A stretch of 39,140 nt of DNA from Bacteroidota bacterium (lineage in GTDB: Bacteria > Bacteroidota > Bacteroidia > Flavobacteriales_D > Crocinitomicaceae), in contig JACPUU010000019.1 in NCBI GenBank assembly GCA_016192075.1, positions 1-39,140 on the forward strand, in the 5' to 3' direction. The notes under the pieces were generated by a model. The model had not been told where the DNA came from, did not search any database, and saw only the letters and a list, made by a program, of their open reading frames with translations. The position numbers and the translations under genes are program-made. Shown here piece after piece: positions 21,960 through 30,398 of the stretch (position 1 is the stretch's first letter; each line of letters starts with the position of its first letter).

Positions 21960-23294
21960 TTATAACTCCCTGTTCATATCAAACTGCTCCAGGTAATCGG
22001 CAACACGTCTGACAAACTGTCCGCCTAGTGCGCCGTCAACCACACGGTGATCGTAGGCGTGTGATAAGAACATTTTGTGACGGATACCAATGGTGTCTCC
22101 AAATGGTGTTTCAATAACGGCCGGCATTTTGCGAATAGCACCCAGTGCCATAATTGCAACCTGTGGCTGGTTAATGATTGGTGTACCCATCACGTTTCCA
22201 AAGGTTCCCACATTGGTTACGGTATAGGTTCCGCCCTGAATATCGTCCGGACTCAGTTTGTTGTTTCTTGCGCGGTCAGCCAGGCTGTTAACCTGTTTTG
22301 TAAGTCCCACCAGGTTTAACTGGTCGGCATTTTTAATCACCGGTACAATCAGGTTACCGCTTGGCAGTGCCGTTGCCATACCAACATTGATGCTCTTGCG
22401 TTTGATAATGTTATTTCCGCTTACCGAAATATTGATCATTGGAAAATCCTTGATGGCTTTAACAATGGCTTCAATAAAAATAGGGGTGAACGTTAGTTTT
22501 TCTTTTTCTTTTTTGAAGAAAGAATCTTTAATTTTTTCACGCCATAACACGATGTTGGTAACATCCGCCTCAACATACGACGTAACGTGCGGCGAGGTGT
22601 GTTTAGACATGACCATGTGATCTGCAATCAGTTTGCGCATGCGGTCCATCTCCATGAGTTCATCACCTTCCCACAGCGCAACTTCAGGGGCTTTGTGTTC
22701 TTTTGCCACAGCGCCGTTGGTAGATGGTGCTGTTTGTTTCACCACTTCAACTTTAGGGGCTGCAGTTGTAACAGCAACTTTTGCTCCGCCGTTCTGGATA
22801 TAGTTCAGAATGTCTTTTTTTGTTACGCGGCTGTTTTCACCTGTTCCCTCAATGGTTTCAAGCTGTGACATGCTAATGCCTTCTTCTTTGGCAATACTTC
22901 GTACCAGCGGAGAATAGAATTTTCCCGAAGGACCATTTTTGCCAACTTCAACAGCAGCAACAGTTGCAACAGCGGCCTTTTCGGCAACTGCTGTTTTAGC
23001 AGCAGCAACGGCAGGTTGAGCAGTTGCCACCGGTGTTGGTTTATCTGTGGCACCGCCGGTTGAGATAATGGCTATTACCTCTCCAACCTGCACCACGTCA
23101 TTTTTTTCATACAGCTTTTTAACAAGCACGCCTTTTGCTTCAGAGGGTAACTCGTTGTCTACTTTATCGGTAGCAACTTCTACCAGGGGTTCATCCAGTT
23201 CAACAGTATCACCTACTTCTTTCAGCCAGTATGTAATTGTTGCTTCTGTAACGCTTTCTCCCATTTTCGGAAGTCTGATTTCAATTTCAGCCAT
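21960..23294 (-). CDS. Dihydrolipoamide acyltransferase (E2) of a 2-oxoacid dehydrogenase complex, 444 aa
   Basis: ATG 23294 (MAEIEIRLPKMGESV) is the family's normal N-terminus; the longer frame would run through the promoter. One lipoyl domain (1-78) carries the lipoylated Lys44 in VEVATDKVDNEL. A long Ala/Val/Pro linker (82-120), a peripheral subunit (E3)-binding domain (125-167: YSPLVRSIAKEEGISMSQL) and the catalytic acyltransferase domain follow, with active-site His416 and Asp420 in DHRVVDGA. It forms the core of a pyruvate, branched-chain or 2-oxoglutarate dehydrogenase, moving acyl groups from E1 to CoA. The overall pattern favours the branched-chain/pyruvate type. E1 and E3 genes are not in this window, so it must work with distant partners. 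It has its own promoter and terminator. Confidence 0.93.
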   Translation of the reverse strand: MAEIEIRLPKMGESVTEATITYWLKEVGDTVELDEPLVEVATDKVDNELPSEAKGVLVKKLYEKNDVVQVGEVIAIISTGGATDKPTPVATAQPAVAAAKTAVAEKAAVATVAAVEVGKNGPSGKFYSPLVRSIAKEEGISMSQLETIEGTGENSRVTKKDILNYIQNGGAKVAVTTAAPKVEVVKQTAPSTNGAVAKEHKAPEVALWEGDELMEMDRMRKLIADHMVMSKHTSPHVTSYVEADVTNIVLWREKIKDSFFKKEKEKLTFTPIFIEAIVKAIKDFPMINISVSGNNIIKRKSINVGMATALPSGNLIVPVIKNADQLNLVGLTKQVNSLADRARNNKLSPDDIQGGTYTVTNVGTFGNVMGTPIINQPQVAIMALGAIRKMPAVIETPFGDTIGIRHKMFLSHAYDHRVVDGALGGQFVRRVADYLEQFDMNREL

Positions 23295-23320
23295 GATTCC
23301 GGTCTTAATTTTTAAGTCAG

Positions 23321-23351
23321 CAAATTTAGGGGATTTTTTGCACTGAACCAA
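23321..23351 (-). promoter_or_regulatory. Two-part Bacteroidota promoter of the E2 gene (TTG - 20 bp - TAAATTTG)
   Basis: On the minus strand, TTG (23351-23349) is followed after 20 bases by TAAATTTG (23328-23321), a full match to the -33/-7 consensus. The -7 element lies 26 bases upstream of ATG 23294. It is the most complete promoter I see in the window. Confidence 0.72.
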
Positions 23352-23411
23352 GCACTGCCGAAATTAAATGATTCCGTTTGAAATCAGGTTAATACAGGCT
23401 TTCCGGCGGTA

Positions 23412-25061
23412 TTAATTGAACCGGATTGCTTTTACCGGTGAAATTCGTGTAATAATCGTTCCGGGTAAAAGCAGCGTGAGAAAGCAAACCACAATGGTGA
23501 GCAGGTTGATCAGCAGAATATGCCACAGGTTGAAATTTACCGGTACGGTATCCAGGTAATAAATATCAGGGTTAAGTGATACAAAACCGGTTTGCTGCTG
23601 CAGAATTACCAGGCCAATGCCCAGTATATTTCCAATAATGAGTCCGCGTGAAAGCAGGTAAAAGGCGTTGTAAATAAATACTTTTCGTATGGATGCATCA
23701 GTGGCTCCAAGCGCTTTCAGAATTCCAATCATGTTTGTTTTTTCAAGAATCATTACCAGCAATGTGGTTACCATGTTGATCACTGAAACCAGCAGAATCA
23801 AAACCAGGATAATGATGATGTCAATGTTCAGAAACTTCAGCCATTTGAAAATTTCAGGATAAACCGCCGTAATTTTTGTGGTTTTCATGTCAACCGGAAT
23901 TTCGTTATAGATAATATCATCCATCTCAGCAAGGTCACTCCAGTTTTTTAGTATAATCTCAAACCCGCCAACATAATAGCCGTGTGAGCCCTTACCGTTT
24001 TCAATTTTTAGTTTGCCAAAAGGCATTTGAATTTCATTTTCAGAAAGGTATCGGATGGGTTTTTGTTTAAGCAGTTCTTCACTACAGGTGCATGATTGTT
24101 CAACAACTATTTTGGCTGTAGCGGTATCAGGCAGTGATTTTGGATTGGGTGAAAGCCCGTAAATTTCAAGTTCAAAATCGGTAGAAACCAGCCTTATCTT
24201 GTCATTCAGTTCACCGGTAAACAGGTAATAACTGTTTTCTTTATAACCGTTTCCCCAGTCATAGCGGTATGCCCCGGTGCCATGATGGGTTTTTGCCTGC
24301 AGCACAAAATAATCTCCGATACAGGTATCCAGCACGGTCAGGTTTGTTTGCACGCCCCAGTTGTTGAGCAGTTGCAGGTGATGAAGCTGGGTGTAAATAA
24401 ACTGTTTGTCAAATTCTTCAAAGCCGGTGCGGTAGATACCACAAACGGTAAATTTTCGTTTTTTGGGCCCGGTGTCATCGTGAATAAAAAACGCGTCCAG
24501 CTCTTCACCTACTTTATACCCCAGCATGTCGGCCATGTATTTTGAAATAAGTACCTCGTCATTTTCACTGCTGAAATCAAGAATGCGTCCGTCTACCAGT
24601 TTGTCTTCAAAAAAACTCCAGTCATAACCGGCATCCACGCCTTTAAAACGTACGCCTAAAATATCCTGCCTTGATTCAACGGTGTCTTTGTTGTTTGCCA
24701 GCTGAATTTTGACACTGTCCTGCCGTGATTGCAAAATGGCCGGCTTAAAGGCATAAACCTGGATGTTTTTTACACGCGGGTCCTCATTCAGTTCGGGGTA
24801 AAAAAGCTGTTCCATTAAAACCGGGCTCGACTCCATGGATGAGTTTTCATCAAAATTGGTGACCTGAATGTGTGCCCCAAATCCAATAACTTTTTCACGG
24901 ATTCCGTTTTGAAAACCGGTCACCACCGCAACGGAAACAATCATAAACGCAATACCCAGAATAATGCTGATCAGTGAAATCACTACAATGGGTTTGGTAA
25001 GGCGGTTTGAACGTTCCCGGCCGCTTATAATTTTTCGCGCTATGAATAATTCGGTATTCAA
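23412..25061 (-). CDS. FtsX/LolE-family ABC transporter permease, about 549 aa
   Basis: The likely start is the TTG at 25061 (then NTELFIARKIISGRERSNR). An ATG further upstream at 25226 would overlap the divergent NamZ gene by about 100 bases and add unrelated residues, so it is rejected; a promoter box lies between. The architecture is that of lipoprotein-release permeases: TM1 at about 23-50 (VVISLISIILGIAFMIVSV), a periplasmic MacB-like domain of about 350 residues, then three TM segments in the last 150 residues (IIIILVLILLVSVINMVTTL; LSRGLIIGNILGIGLVIL; ILLINLLTIVVCFLTLLLPG). It would act with a LolD-type ATPase in lipoprotein sorting or envelope stress; no ATPase gene is adjacent. The periplasmic domain is longer than in E. 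coli LolC/E. Confidence 0.86.
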   Translation of the reverse strand: MNTELFIARKIISGRERSNRLTKPIVVISLISIILGIAFMIVSVAVVTGFQNGIREKVIGFGAHIQVTNFDENSSMESSPVLMEQLFYPELNEDPRVKNIQVYAFKPAILQSRQDSVKIQLANNKDTVESRQDILGVRFKGVDAGYDWSFFEDKLVDGRILDFSSENDEVLISKYMADMLGYKVGEELDAFFIHDDTGPKKRKFTVCGIYRTGFEEFDKQFIYTQLHHLQLLNNWGVQTNLTVLDTCIGDYFVLQAKTHHGTGAYRYDWGNGYKENSYYLFTGELNDKIRLVSTDFELEIYGLSPNPKSLPDTATAKIVVEQSCTCSEELLKQKPIRYLSENEIQMPFGKLKIENGKGSHGYYVGGFEIILKNWSDLAEMDDIIYNEIPVDMKTTKITAVYPEIFKWLKFLNIDIIIILVLILLVSVINMVTTLLVMILEKTNMIGILKALGATDASIRKVFIYNAFYLLSRGLIIGNILGIGLVILQQQTGFVSLNPDIYYLDTVPVNFNLWHILLINLLTIVVCFLTLLLPGTIITRISPVKAIRFN

Positions 25062-25078
25062 TTTGTTACATTTGATTT

Positions 25079-25086
25079 CAAAAGTA
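25079..25086 (-). promoter_or_regulatory. TAnnTTTG element of the FtsX/LolE permease gene
   Basis: TACTTTTG on the minus strand, 17 bases upstream of the TTG at 25061. It supports the shorter start and leaves about 40 bases to the divergent gene at 25123. Confidence 0.5.
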
Positions 25087-25122
25087 CGAATCTTAAACAG
25101 ATAGCACGCTAATATTTCACCT

Positions 25123-26397
25123 ATGCAATTTTCTTCCTTCCTGCTTTTCTCTATTGCTTTTGTGGCCTGTTCATCTGAATCGCCGTCTGATGCAGGTACA
25201 TTAAATGCAGCCCAATCAACTGACACAACAAGTACTGTACCGGCAGAAGAACCGCTTTACTGCAATGCTTCTGTAACGGTGGGTGCGGCCAGAACGGCTG
25301 AGTATCTTCCATTACTCGGGGGGAAAAAGGTAGCGGTTGTTGGCAACCAGTCTTCACTGATTGGTGAAACACATTTGGTAGACAGCCTGAAAAGTCTGGG
25401 GGTGAATGTGGTTAAGGTTTTTTCACCCGAACATGGTTTCAGGGGTGATGCCGATGCCGGCGAAAAAGTAGCCAGCGGAACAGATTCAAAAACCGGTTTG
25501 ACGGTAATCTCCTTGTACGGTAATAATAAAAAACCAACGGTTGAGCAATTGGCAGATATTGATGTTTTGCTCTTTGACATTCAGGATGTAGGCGCCCGTT
25601 TTTATACATACATCTCAACCCTGCATTACATTCTGGAAGCAGCCGCTGAAAATGAAAAACAGGTTATTGTGCTTGACCGCCCCAACCCAAACGGGCATTA
25701 TGTAGACGGGCCCGTGCTGAACCCTGCGTTCAAGTCGTTTATTGGCATGCACCCGGTTCCGGTGGTGCACGGAATGACGGTTGGTGAATATGCGCAAATG
25801 ATTAATGGTGAGGGTTGGCTGGCCGGCAAATTAAAAGCTGATCTGAAAGTTATTCCCTGCGAAGGCTGGGACCATACCCGGTACTATGAACTGCCAATTG
25901 CTCCATCTCCTAATCTGACCACCATGACAGCCATTTACCTTTACCCGGCATTGTGTTTTTTTGAAGGTACGGTGGTCAGTGTGGGCCGTGGAACGGATTT
26001 GCCTTTCCAGGTCATTGGTCATCCAAAAATGGAAGTGGATGTACTGGAAAAATTGTACTCGTTTAAACCTATGCCTAATGCGGCGGCGGCACATCCGGTG
26101 CTGGAAGGACAAACCTGTTACGGCTATGATTTGTCAAAAACAGACGTGAAGGAATACCGTGAAAAACGCAAACTGGATTTGAGCTATTTGCTTGAATTTT
26201 ACAAAAAACTGAAGATGGGTCCGGCGTTTTTTCTCAAATCAAATTTTATCAATAACCTGGCCGGTACGGATCAGCTGAAAGCGCAGATTATTGCCGGCAA
26301 AACCCTTGAAGAAATTGAGGCCACCTGGCAGGAGGCCCTGTCTGCATTCAAAGAAAAACGAAAAGGATATTTGTTGTATCCTGATTTTGAATCGTAA
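25123..26397 (+). CDS. namZ: NamZ/DUF1343 exo-beta-N-acetylmuramidase, lipoprotein, 424 aa
   Basis: The leader ends in FVAC16-SS, a lipobox, so the enzyme is probably anchored facing the periplasm or cell surface. DUF1343 hallmarks run in order: VAVVGNQSSLIGETHLVDSL, then FSPEHGFRGDADAGEKV, DIQDVGARFYTYISTLHY, VLDRPNPNGHYVDGPVL, and a C-terminal GTDLPFQVIGHP with Y-x-W/L-x-F tail motifs. The family (established for Bacillus NamZ) removes terminal MurNAc from muropeptides and glycans in peptidoglycan recycling. Length and motif order are normal and nothing is missing. It is divergent from the permease and convergent with the acyltransferase, so it is a single-gene unit. Confidence 0.93.
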   Translation: MQFSSFLLFSIAFVACSSESPSDAGTLNAAQSTDTTSTVPAEEPLYCNASVTVGAARTAEYLPLLGGKKVAVVGNQSSLIGETHLVDSLKSLGVNVVKVFSPEHGFRGDADAGEKVASGTDSKTGLTVISLYGNNKKPTVEQLADIDVLLFDIQDVGARFYTYISTLHYILEAAAENEKQVIVLDRPNPNGHYVDGPVLNPAFKSFIGMHPVPVVHGMTVGEYAQMINGEGWLAGKLKADLKVIPCEGWDHTRYYELPIAPSPNLTTMTAIYLYPALCFFEGTVVSVGRGTDLPFQVIGHPKMEVDVLEKLYSFKPMPNAAAAHPVLEGQTCYGYDLSKTDVKEYREKRKLDLSYLLEFYKKLKMGPAFFLKSNFINNLAGTDQLKAQIIAGKTLEEIEATWQEALSAFKEKRKGYLLYPDFES

Positions 26398-26410
26398 GTC
26401 ACAGATGAAG

Positions 26411-26456
26411 TTTCCCTGCTGATGAAGCCGTTTTTTTAACAGATCAGCGGGAGAAA
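26411..26456. repeat. Imperfect inverted repeat between convergent genes
   Basis: TTTCCCTGCTGAT and ATCAGCGGGAGAAA pair with one bulge across a 19-base loop. It fills the 59-base gap between the NamZ and acyltransferase stop codons and may be a bidirectional terminator, although no T run follows either arm; a T run lies inside the loop. Confidence 0.4.
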
Positions 26457-27779
26457 TTAAATCCCGGCTTGTTTGATCTGAGCAGCTAATTTTTCCCGTT
26501 GTTCTGCAAATGCTGAAAGTGTTTTGTCAGAAACCCTGAGAATTCTAAACGTGTCTTTCAGCTTTTCAAAATAGGCATGGCCAATGATCAGGCTAATGGC
26601 AGGAACGGTCATGAAATAAAGAAATCCAAGCCAATAACTGGGAAATACATAGTGGTGAAATAACCAAATAACGGGCAGGTTGTAGAGCGTTGTAATCAAA
26701 CCTCCCAGCAGCATTTTTACACCACTCCAGAAAACATCACGTTTAAATATTTTTTCGACAAATGATTTGACAAGCACGTATGGAATCAGGTTATGTACAA
26801 CACCCACCAGAAAAATCGGTAATACCAGAATCAGGTATAAAAAACGGGCCGTCAGGTTTTTGCTTTTTTTGCCGGCAAACTGGTAAATCCAGTCATCATT
26901 TATTTTTTCTTTCTTTTCAGCGGTGAAATAATTTTCAAGTGCTGTTTTTAGCCCGGTCCATTTGGTATCTTCCGCATTGTAATTGGCATTGATGTATTTT
27001 GCCAGGCTGCGTGAATAGTCAAAGCGTTTTTCGAGTGAAAGGGAATGATCGTGGTGAAAATGATTCATTCCTTTACGTGTAATAACCTGGATGTTTTCAA
27101 CAAACGGTGCCAGGTTTTTGTCCCTGACATACGTAATTTGCTCCTGCATGGAAAGTTCAATGTCACGCGTAAGTTTGGTATGCGCCTTGGCCGGGTTTTC
27201 ATCATAGAGCGCTTTATAATCTTTGAGGTGAATAAGCTCACCTACGGATAAAAGCATGTCTGTTCTGAAATATTTCGGATGCCCGTAATTAATGCCCGTA
27301 GGCTGAATCAGAATATCCAGTTCCCAATTGGTTTGAACCATAGCGCTGAAGCCAATTCGGGCGGGCCCTTTTTTGATGGGTTTAAGGCTGCGGATAAATA
27401 CGTCGTCTGTATATCCTTCACCAAACATGATCAGGGAATTTTTCTTTTTGAGAATTTCAATAGCCGCGCGAAAAGACTGTGCATTTTTTTCCAGGTTTTC
27501 CTTACCATCTTCCGCCAGCCTGTAAATAGGAACCATATGGCAGGCCCAGGTTACAGGCTTTAACCATGCTTTAAAAACATCACTGCGCACCATAAAGTGG
27601 AAGATGGGCCATTGGAAATTTGCTACCACCAGCGGATCAATAAAAGCACTGGGGTGATTTGAAATAAAAATGGTGCGGGTTTTGAATTGCTTTTGGGTAT
27701 GCCTTGTTTTTATGCTACCATAAAATATCCGCATTAAGTAGGGCAGGGTAACTCGAAGAAGAAAATACAATGGTCTCAT
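26457..27779 (-). CDS. PlsC-like membrane acyltransferase, 440 aa
   Basis: ATG 27779 (MRPLYFLLRVTL) is preferred over a TTG seven codons upstream. Block I reads IFISNHPSAFIDPLVV with His42 and Asp48, five residues between His and Asp rather than four, as in the NHPN-x-x-x-D subgroup. Block III-like LIMFGEGYTDD and PARIGFSAM complete the acyltransferase part (1-240). The C-terminal 130 residues hold three or four membrane segments (LYLILVLPIFLVGVV; VIWLFHHYVF; WLGFLYFMTVPAISLII). The enzyme probably transfers acyl chains to a glycerol-phosphate or aminolipid acceptor in the inner membrane; the substrate is unknown. Its extra C-terminal membrane domain makes it longer than standard PlsC (about 240 aa). 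Confidence 0.87.
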   Translation of the reverse strand: MRPLYFLLRVTLPYLMRIFYGSIKTRHTQKQFKTRTIFISNHPSAFIDPLVVANFQWPIFHFMVRSDVFKAWLKPVTWACHMVPIYRLAEDGKENLEKNAQSFRAAIEILKKKNSLIMFGEGYTDDVFIRSLKPIKKGPARIGFSAMVQTNWELDILIQPTGINYGHPKYFRTDMLLSVGELIHLKDYKALYDENPAKAHTKLTRDIELSMQEQITYVRDKNLAPFVENIQVITRKGMNHFHHDHSLSLEKRFDYSRSLAKYINANYNAEDTKWTGLKTALENYFTAEKKEKINDDWIYQFAGKKSKNLTARFLYLILVLPIFLVGVVHNLIPYVLVKSFVEKIFKRDVFWSGVKMLLGGLITTLYNLPVIWLFHHYVFPSYWLGFLYFMTVPAISLIIGHAYFEKLKDTFRILRVSDKTLSAFAEQREKLAAQIKQAGI

Positions 27780-27910
27780 AGCAGGCTCCAAAATTATCAA
27801 AAAATATGAGCGCGGTTGCTTTCCGGCGGTTGCTTTGATAAAATGAACCAGGCAGGGTATACGGCCAGTTAAAAAATGTTAACCCTGAAATATTCTTAAA
27901 TTAGCAGAGT

Positions 27911-27918
27911 TACATTTG
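27911..27918 (+). promoter_or_regulatory. TAnnTTTG element of the first kinase/regulator operon
   Basis: TACATTTG, 19 bases before the TTG start at 27938. It agrees with the consensus -7 box and supports the TTG as start. Confidence 0.55.
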
Positions 27919-27937
27919 ACCAAAACCCTGTTTTTCC

Positions 27938-29551
27938 TTGAGTAAGAACCGATTCAAAGTATTGATTTTTTTGATGTCCGCGGCGGTATTGGGGCTTTTC
28001 TTTCTCCAATTCGGGTGGATCAGAAACGTACATAAATTAACTGAGCAGAAATTCAATGAAAATGTTCAGATAGCCTTGAACAAAACCGCTATTGACCTGG
28101 AAACCTTTGAAATGGTTCAGATGATGAACCCTGAATTGTTTGATCAGGGGGTTGAAGGCTGGCTTGATGATTATGTAAAAAACGCCGGTTATGTGCTGCA
28201 GTCTCAGGAATCCATTTCACTGCGCGACACAACTATTTTTGTAGAAGGTGAAAAACAAAAATACCTGCTTGTTCAGGGTAACCTGATTGATACAGCTACC
28301 GGCCTCAGGGCCTCACACCGTGTGTTGACACCTGACTTGCGGCAGTTGGAAGGGATGCCTGCAGATCATACCATATCAGGCCTGAATGAAGATACCAATT
28401 CACTTTACATTCAGTGGGACGAGTCATTTGAAGCCCAGATCAATAAAAAAACATTTTACCTGAATTACCTCATTGAACGCATGTTTACCACCAACCCGGT
28501 AGACGATATTGCACTCAGGCTGAATATGAATATCCTGGATTCGCTGCTGGCTCATAACCTGCAGTTAAGTGGTATTGATACGTCCTATAATTTTAATATT
28601 CTCCGTGATTCGGTGGCGCACCTGAAATTCAAACAGACAAGTTTGCGCTATAATTCTGAACTCACAACAAGCAATCATTCGGTGCTGTTGTACCCCAATG
28701 ATGTTATACCCAGTGAATATCATTTGCTGGTAGCTTTTCCGGGACAAAGCCTGTTTGTCTGGAAAGAAATGGCCGGCACCATTGCCGCTTCGTTTGCCCT
28801 GGTAATTATTGTCATGTTTGCGTTTTATGTTGCTGTCCGCACCATTTACCAGCAGAAACAGCTGTCTGAAATAAAAAATGATTTTATCAGTAACATGACG
28901 CATGAATTAAAAACGCCTATTTCAACCATATCACTGGCCTGTGAGGCTGTCCGTGATCCGGATATGCAAAATGACCGTGAAACGCTGGCCAGCTTTATTG
29001 GTATGATTGATACCGAAAACAAACGGTTGGGCAAACTGGTTGAAAATGTATTGCAGACCGCGTTGATTGATAAAGGAAAACTGAAACTCAATAAAGAAAC
29101 CTGTGAAATAGATACACTGTTGAAACAGGTGGTAGACTCGTTCCAGATACGCTATCATGACAAAGGCGGTGAAATCAGTATTGAGCGGGCAGATTCATTT
29201 ACCTGGCCGGTTGATAAAATGCATTTTTCAAATGTTTTGTTTAACCTGCTCGACAATTCACTCAAGTATAATCAAAACAGACCTGAGGTTCATATTTCAC
29301 TGGAAAAACTGAGCAATGGTTTTTCGCTGGAAATGCGTGATAATGGTATTGGCATCAGAAAAGAAGATCAGAAACGTATATTTGAAAAACTTTACCGGGT
29401 ACCAACCGGTAATATTCACGATGTAAAGGGATTTGGACTGGGCTTAAGTTATGTGGTTTCAATTGTAAAACTGCACAACGGTGAAATCAGTCTCAAAAGT
29501 GCTTTGGGTAAAGGTTCAACATTTAAAATCACAATCAGCAATGAGCGATAA
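27938..29551 (+). CDS. Membrane sensor histidine kinase (pair 1), 537 aa
   Basis: Translation starts at TTG 27938; the first in-frame ATG lies inside the first membrane helix, so it is rejected. TM1 (about 7-25), a periplasmic sensor of about 260 residues without a recognised domain, and TM2 (about 283-305, FALVIIVMFAFYVAVRTIY) precede the kinase core. HisKA has phospho-acceptor His322 in NDFISNMTHELKTP. HATPase_c has the N box (LFNLLDNSLKYN), G1 (RDNGIGI), F box (IFEKLYRVPTG) and G2 (GFGLGLSYV). There is no HAMP domain. It resembles RprX-type kinases of Bacteroidota. The stop overlaps the response-regulator start by 11 bases, so the pair is coupled. The signal sensed is unknown. Confidence 0.93.
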   Translation: MSKNRFKVLIFLMSAAVLGLFFLQFGWIRNVHKLTEQKFNENVQIALNKTAIDLETFEMVQMMNPELFDQGVEGWLDDYVKNAGYVLQSQESISLRDTTIFVEGEKQKYLLVQGNLIDTATGLRASHRVLTPDLRQLEGMPADHTISGLNEDTNSLYIQWDESFEAQINKKTFYLNYLIERMFTTNPVDDIALRLNMNILDSLLAHNLQLSGIDTSYNFNILRDSVAHLKFKQTSLRYNSELTTSNHSVLLYPNDVIPSEYHLLVAFPGQSLFVWKEMAGTIAASFALVIIVMFAFYVAVRTIYQQKQLSEIKNDFISNMTHELKTPISTISLACEAVRDPDMQNDRETLASFIGMIDTENKRLGKLVENVLQTALIDKGKLKLNKETCEIDTLLKQVVDSFQIRYHDKGGEISIERADSFTWPVDKMHFSNVLFNLLDNSLKYNQNRPEVHISLEKLSNGFSLEMRDNGIGIRKEDQKRIFEKLYRVPTGNIHDVKGFGLGLSYVVSIVKLHNGEISLKSALGKGSTFKITISNER

Positions 29552-30230
29552 AGTAAAAATTCTCCTGGCCGAAGACGATACCAGTTTAGGTACCGTTTTG
29601 TCAAATTATCTGAAAGCAAAATCATTTGACGTTACCTTATGTGTTGACGGTGAAATTGCACTCCGCCGATTCAAGGAACAGCTCTTTGATTTTATTATTC
29701 TGGATGTGATGATGCCCGTAAAAGATGGTTTTTCAGTCGCAAAAGAAATCCGTAAAACGGATACCGAAATTCCCATTCTTTTTCTCACCGCTAAATCCAT
29801 GAAAGAAGACAGACTCGCCGGTTTTGATGCCGGTGGTGATGATTACCTCACCAAACCGTTTGCCATGGAAGAGCTGCTGGCACGCATTAACGCCATTTTA
29901 AAACGCACTTACAAAGAAGGCAAAAAAGAAACGGCGTTTACGGTGGGTGATGTAAACTACGATTATTTACAGCAGACCATTGATATAAAGGGTCAGAAAA
30001 ATAAACTCACCACCAAAGAGAATGAGCTCTTTTACCTGCTGATAAAAAACCAGGAAGAAATTCTGGACCGCAACGATGCGCTGAAACATGTCTGGGGTGA
30101 TGACAACTACTTCAATGGCCGCAGCATGGATGTTTATATTACCAAACTGCGCAAATACCTCAGCGGTTCAGACCGGGTGGAAATAATGAATGTGCATGGC
30201 AAAGGATTCAGACTTCTGATCAAAAAATAA
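29541..30230 (+). CDS. OmpR/RprY-type response regulator (pair 1), 229 aa
   Basis: ATG 29541 (MSDKVKILLAEDD) overlaps the kinase gene by 11 bases; a start at 29481 would add 20 non-homologous residues. The receiver domain has acidic pocket EDD, phospho-acceptor Asp55 in FIILDVMMPVKDG, Thr/Ser in FLTAKS and Lys in YLTKPF. The C-terminal winged helix (about 130-228) is of the Trans_reg_C type (LTTKENELFYLL, then NGRSMDVYITKLRKYL). It would bind DNA as a dimer after phosphorylation by the upstream kinase. Targets are unknown. Confidence 0.94.
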   Translation: MSDKVKILLAEDDTSLGTVLSNYLKAKSFDVTLCVDGEIALRRFKEQLFDFIILDVMMPVKDGFSVAKEIRKTDTEIPILFLTAKSMKEDRLAGFDAGGDDYLTKPFAMEELLARINAILKRTYKEGKKETAFTVGDVNYDYLQQTIDIKGQKNKLTTKENELFYLLIKNQEEILDRNDALKHVWGDDNYFNGRSMDVYITKLRKYLSGSDRVEIMNVHGKGFRLLIKK

Positions 30231-30250
30231 GGAATTAGCTCTTAGGAATC

Positions 30251-30357
30251 AGGATTTAGTGAATGCGCATTAAATTGCTAAATCCTAACCCCTGACTCCA
30301 CATTTTTAGGTGCTTGCTTTCAGGATTTAGTGTATGTACATTAAATTACTAACTCCT
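30251..30357. repeat. Duplicated hairpin (AGGATTTAG...CTAAATCCT) between the regulator and menD
   Basis: Copy 1 (30251-30286) has perfect 9-bp arms AGGATTTAG and CTAAATCCT around GAATGCGCATTAAATTG-like sequence. Copy 2 (30322-30357) has the same left arm, a similar loop (TGTACATTAAATTA) and a right arm with one change (CTAACTCCT). Both are followed by related C/T-rich tails (CCTGACTCC, CCTAACTCC). They fill most of the 168-base gap ahead of menD. Confidence 0.7.
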
Positions 30358-30381
30358 GATACCTAACTCCTAAATCCTCCT

Positions 30382-30389
30382 TAGTTTTG
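30382..30389 (+). promoter_or_regulatory. TAnnTTTG promoter element of menD
   Basis: TAGTTTTG, nine bases before ATG 30399, so the menD mRNA would have a leader of only a few bases. No -33 TTG is evident. The TTG that overlaps this box is therefore unlikely to be the start codon. Confidence 0.55.
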
Positions 30390-30398
30390 TACCCGCAC

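Noticed and set aside
25062-25226. N-terminal extension of the FtsX/LolE permease
   Set aside because: It would overlap the divergent NamZ gene and run through a promoter box, and the added residues do not fit the family, whose N-terminus begins just before FIARKI.
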